From Oehlia diaphana (Eukaryota; Glomeromycota; Glomeromycetes; Glomerales; Glomeraceae): DNA of 35,074 nt. Under the pieces are notes generated by a model. It was not told where the DNA came from, did no database searches, and saw only the letters and a list, made by a program, of their open reading frames with translations. The stretch is from assembly GCA_003833135.1 (NCBI GenBank), contig QZLH01000941.1:4992-40065 (forward strand), in the 5' to 3' direction. Positions 32,768 through 35,074 of this stretch are shown here, in pieces. Numbering within the stretch: position 1 is the first letter of the stretch; each line of letters opens with the position of its first letter. The translations under genes and the position numbers were made by a program.

Positions 32768-34418
32768 ATGTCTTTTATTAAAGCTCATAATTTTCATAGA
32801 AATATTTTACCATCTCGTCAAATCTCATTTCTTCAACCACCAAAAATTACATTAGGAAGATCCAATTCTCATTTTCTTCGTTTATCACAATTTAAATCAT
32901 TTACAAAGTCTGTTTCTACTTCATCTTCTCTTCAGGAGGAGATTAATCCAGTATGAGCATATTTCTATCTTTTTATATATATATTTTTAGTTAAATTATT
33001 AAATACATTTTTTATTATTTTATTAATAGAATTTTACCGCATACCCTTTTATAACTTTTTTCAGTAGTCTTATATTGGTAGATCTTATTTATACCTTGTA
33101 TCAAAATAAGTGCACTAAATATCACCTTAATAAGACTTTTGAAAATGGTAATCAACCTAAAGTAGAGATTTCACATTCAAAATATTTATCTCGATCTGAG
33201 ATGATAGATCAACTTAAAAATATTTTTAAACCTCATGAAGATCAATCTTTTTATCATATCATTTATGGTATAAATGGAATTGGTAAATCAACTTTAGTTA
33301 AAACTGCATCAAAAGAAGTTGGGCAAGGTGTTATATATGTTGAAATTCCTGCTAATGTTTATAATTTAAATGAAGCTTTTGCAAAAGCTCTTAATATACC
33401 ACCTGATAAATTTACTTTTACAAACCGAATAGCACGATCATTCTTAGGTAAATCTAGTGTCGAAATTTTTATTATTCAATATATAATTTTGATCCTTATT
33501 TTTTTTCTTTTTCGTTGAAGAATCTAAAGAACCAGAATTAAAGCAATATTTAGAAGCCATTAAATATGGTGCTGAAGTGTACAAAAAGAAGCATGGTAAA
33601 CCTCCAGTCATTATTTATGATAATGTAGATCACTTAGTCGCAAAGCATTCAAAAATCCTTGATTTACTTCAGAATGATGCTAAGAAAAGCGCTGATGACA
33701 AAAAATATATTACGGTATTTGTTAGCGGTAAAAATAGTACTTTTGAAAAAATGCATTGTAAGTGTCTATAAAGTTTTTTCTTTATTACAGACAATTTATA
33801 GAAAAATTAATATTTTTACTTTTTTTAGCAAATAAACATATTTGGCCACATGCAAAAAAACTAGTAATGGAAATTGGCGAACTTAGTAAAGAAGAATCAA
33901 TGAATTATTTAGTTAATAAGCGCGGGATTAAAACCATGAAAGAAGGCAGGATTGATACTACAGAAGCAGAAAATTTATATGAATTAGTTGGTGGTAATAT
34001 TAGGGATTTAAGTAATGTAGCAGATAAATTTCTTAATAATGAATCTTTTGAAGGTAAATTTAATAATAATTTGTATTTAATAAATTTATACTACATTACA
34101 ATTTCTTATTAACTCTTTTTTTTTTTTTCTGCAGATATTAAGCAATATAAATTAAATCGAGTTTCTCGTAAATTTTGTAATGCAAGATTAAATAAAAATC
34201 AAGTATATAATAAAGCAGGAAAGAATGTAATCGATGCTTTATTATATAATAATAAAATGCTTGACTACTTGACATATAGGAAATTCTTTAGTAATCCTAA
34301 TGAAGCTAACGAAGTTTTGGAGGCTAATATATTTGCACATCATCCAGAAAAACATACTGTAACATTTGAGTCTCGTGTTATAGAACGTTACGTCCAAGAA
34401 AATGCTCAATATATTTAA
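32768..34418 (+). CDS. Membrane-anchored P-loop ATPase, probably mitochondrial
   Basis: Five exons (32768-32950, 33030-33447, 33521-33757, 33829-34053, 34135-34418), all GT-AG and in frame, give about 448 residues. Residues 1-56 hold eight K/R and no D/E, as expected of a mitochondrial presequence. Residues 63-86 are hydrophobic (FTAYPFITFFSSLILV), a likely membrane segment. Then YLSRSEMIDQL, Walker A GINGIGKST (141-149) and Walker B VIIYDNVD (230-237). ELVGGNIRDLSNVADKFL follows, resembling the GG-containing part after the nucleotide-binding core of STAND/archaeal-type AAA+ ATPases. A helical C-terminus ends the protein. By family knowledge such ATPases are molecular switches or remodellers; the substrate is unknown. 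No disruption is seen. Which side of the membrane the ATPase faces cannot be told from sequence. Confidence 0.87.
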
Positions 34419-34668
34419 TAAATAAGGTCTGGTTTATTCTATAAAAATTAGAATTACAACAGCAAGCGTATCATAGTACTACATTAATTAATAGTAAAGC
34501 CATGTTATAATATTTTTTTATACTGATTGATCAATATTTTATTATCAACTCAAAAAATCTGATATTTTTTCATTTTAAAGAATTCAATGCAATTTCATTA
34601 ATTAATATATAACTACAGAACGTTCATTACATAGAATTTCTTAAATGTATCTAGTGCTCTTAACGGAA
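34419..34668. other. Downstream flank of the ATPase gene
   Basis: AT-rich sequence after the ATPase stop codon, with no gene visible. Confidence 0.4.
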
Positions 34669-34765
34669 CGGGTCGACCCGGGTCATGTGACCAGACCCGA
34701 CTTAAAAGCTCGGGTCGGGTTCAATAATTTTTGTGACCCGGTGACCCGCATAACTGACCCAAGTT
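34669..34765. repeat. GACCCG-rich palindromic repeat
   Basis: Many GACCC/GGGTC words in alternating orientation: palindromes GGGTCGACCC (34670-34679) and GACCCGGGTC (34675-34684), a stem GACCCGA/TCGGGTC (34694-34700 with 34710-34716), then GTGACCCG twice. CGGGTTTAGACCC and TCGGGTAGC recur at 34914-34958. No protein frame. Likely a fragment of a dispersed GC-rich element in AT-rich DNA. Confidence 0.55.
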
Positions 34766-34986
34766 ATTGAACAAATACTAATTAATTATAATAAATGAAT
34801 GATAACAAAAGCTTCATAATATTACAAATCTATTAAATCTATTATAATTTCGTTAAGGTTTCATTATAATGCCGAAAAAATGGTGGTCGCTCATTTTTTT
34901 TCCTTTGAAAATTCGGGTTTAGACCCAGGATATCCGGTCGAACTATACTCGGGTAGCATAGCGAACATCTCTATTTTATCACAATT

Positions 34987-35030
34987 TTGCCGATCATTTG
35001 CCGATCATTTTCCGATCATTTATTTGATCT
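34987..35030. repeat. 11-bp tandem repeat
   Basis: TTGCCGATCAT (34987-34997) is followed by an exact second copy (34998-35008), a third with one change (TTTCCGATCAT, 35009-35019) and a degenerate fourth. It looks like a short minisatellite. Confidence 0.8.
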
Positions 35031-35074
35031 TATCACATAATACAAATGCCGTAACATATCAATTTTACACAATA

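Noticed and set aside
1..35074. tRNA, rRNA or CRISPR arrays
   Set aside because: I looked for tRNA B-box-like words, rRNA-like conserved sequence and regularly spaced repeats and found none; the only tandem array is the 11-bp one at 34987.

Overview
The window looks like nuclear DNA of an arbuscular mycorrhizal fungus (Glomeromycotina, Rhizophagus-like). This is inferred from very AT-rich sequence, short GT-AG introns, and a gene set typical of that group: BTB-BACK-TLDc proteins, F-box/leucine-rich-repeat proteins, relics of TKL-type kinases with Sel1 repeats, and a P-loop ATPase. No database search was possible. Exon structures were built by hand from reading frame, splice consensus and comparison between paralogues inside the window.

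Layout. 1-3131: repeat, promoter and an intact six-exon gene fusing a beta-trefoil (ricin-B-like) lectin to BTB, BACK and TLDc domains. 4042-5345 (minus): decayed protein kinase with a Sel1 tail, with more coding-like sequence upstream. 6841-6918 (minus): scrap of a BACK domain. 7980-9653: intact BTB-BACK-TLDc gene with an insertion in its TLDc domain. 10073-10243: broken-off kinase N-terminus. 10692-12175: BTB-BACK-TLDc gene carrying two frameshifts. 13593-15852: decayed duplicate of the lectin fusion gene. 15853-23143: about 7 kb with no intact gene, holding unrecognised coding relics and a tract almost without G on the plus strand. 23144-24621 (minus): intact BTB-BACK-TLDc gene. 25335-25845 (minus): TLDc-only relic. 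26225-27670: intact F-box/LRR gene. 29750-31165: its decayed duplicate. 32768-34418: five-exon, probably mitochondrial, membrane-anchored P-loop ATPase. The right end has GACCCG-rich and 11-bp tandem repeats.

How the genes fit together. The region looks like a birth-and-death cluster. Five loci share one phase-2 intron at the end of the BTB domain, so they descend from one ancestor; three are intact and two are damaged, and two further fragments (BACK only, TLDc only) lie between them. Both paralogue pairs (lectin fusion, F-box/LRR) were copied together with promoter sequence, because short upstream blocks are conserved at matching distances from the ATG. BTB-BACK proteins are typically Cullin-3 substrate adaptors and F-box proteins are SCF adaptors, so most intact genes here may select targets for ubiquitylation. 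TLDc domains are known V-ATPase regulators. The lectin-BTB-BACK-TLDc fusion is the most interesting gene in the window.
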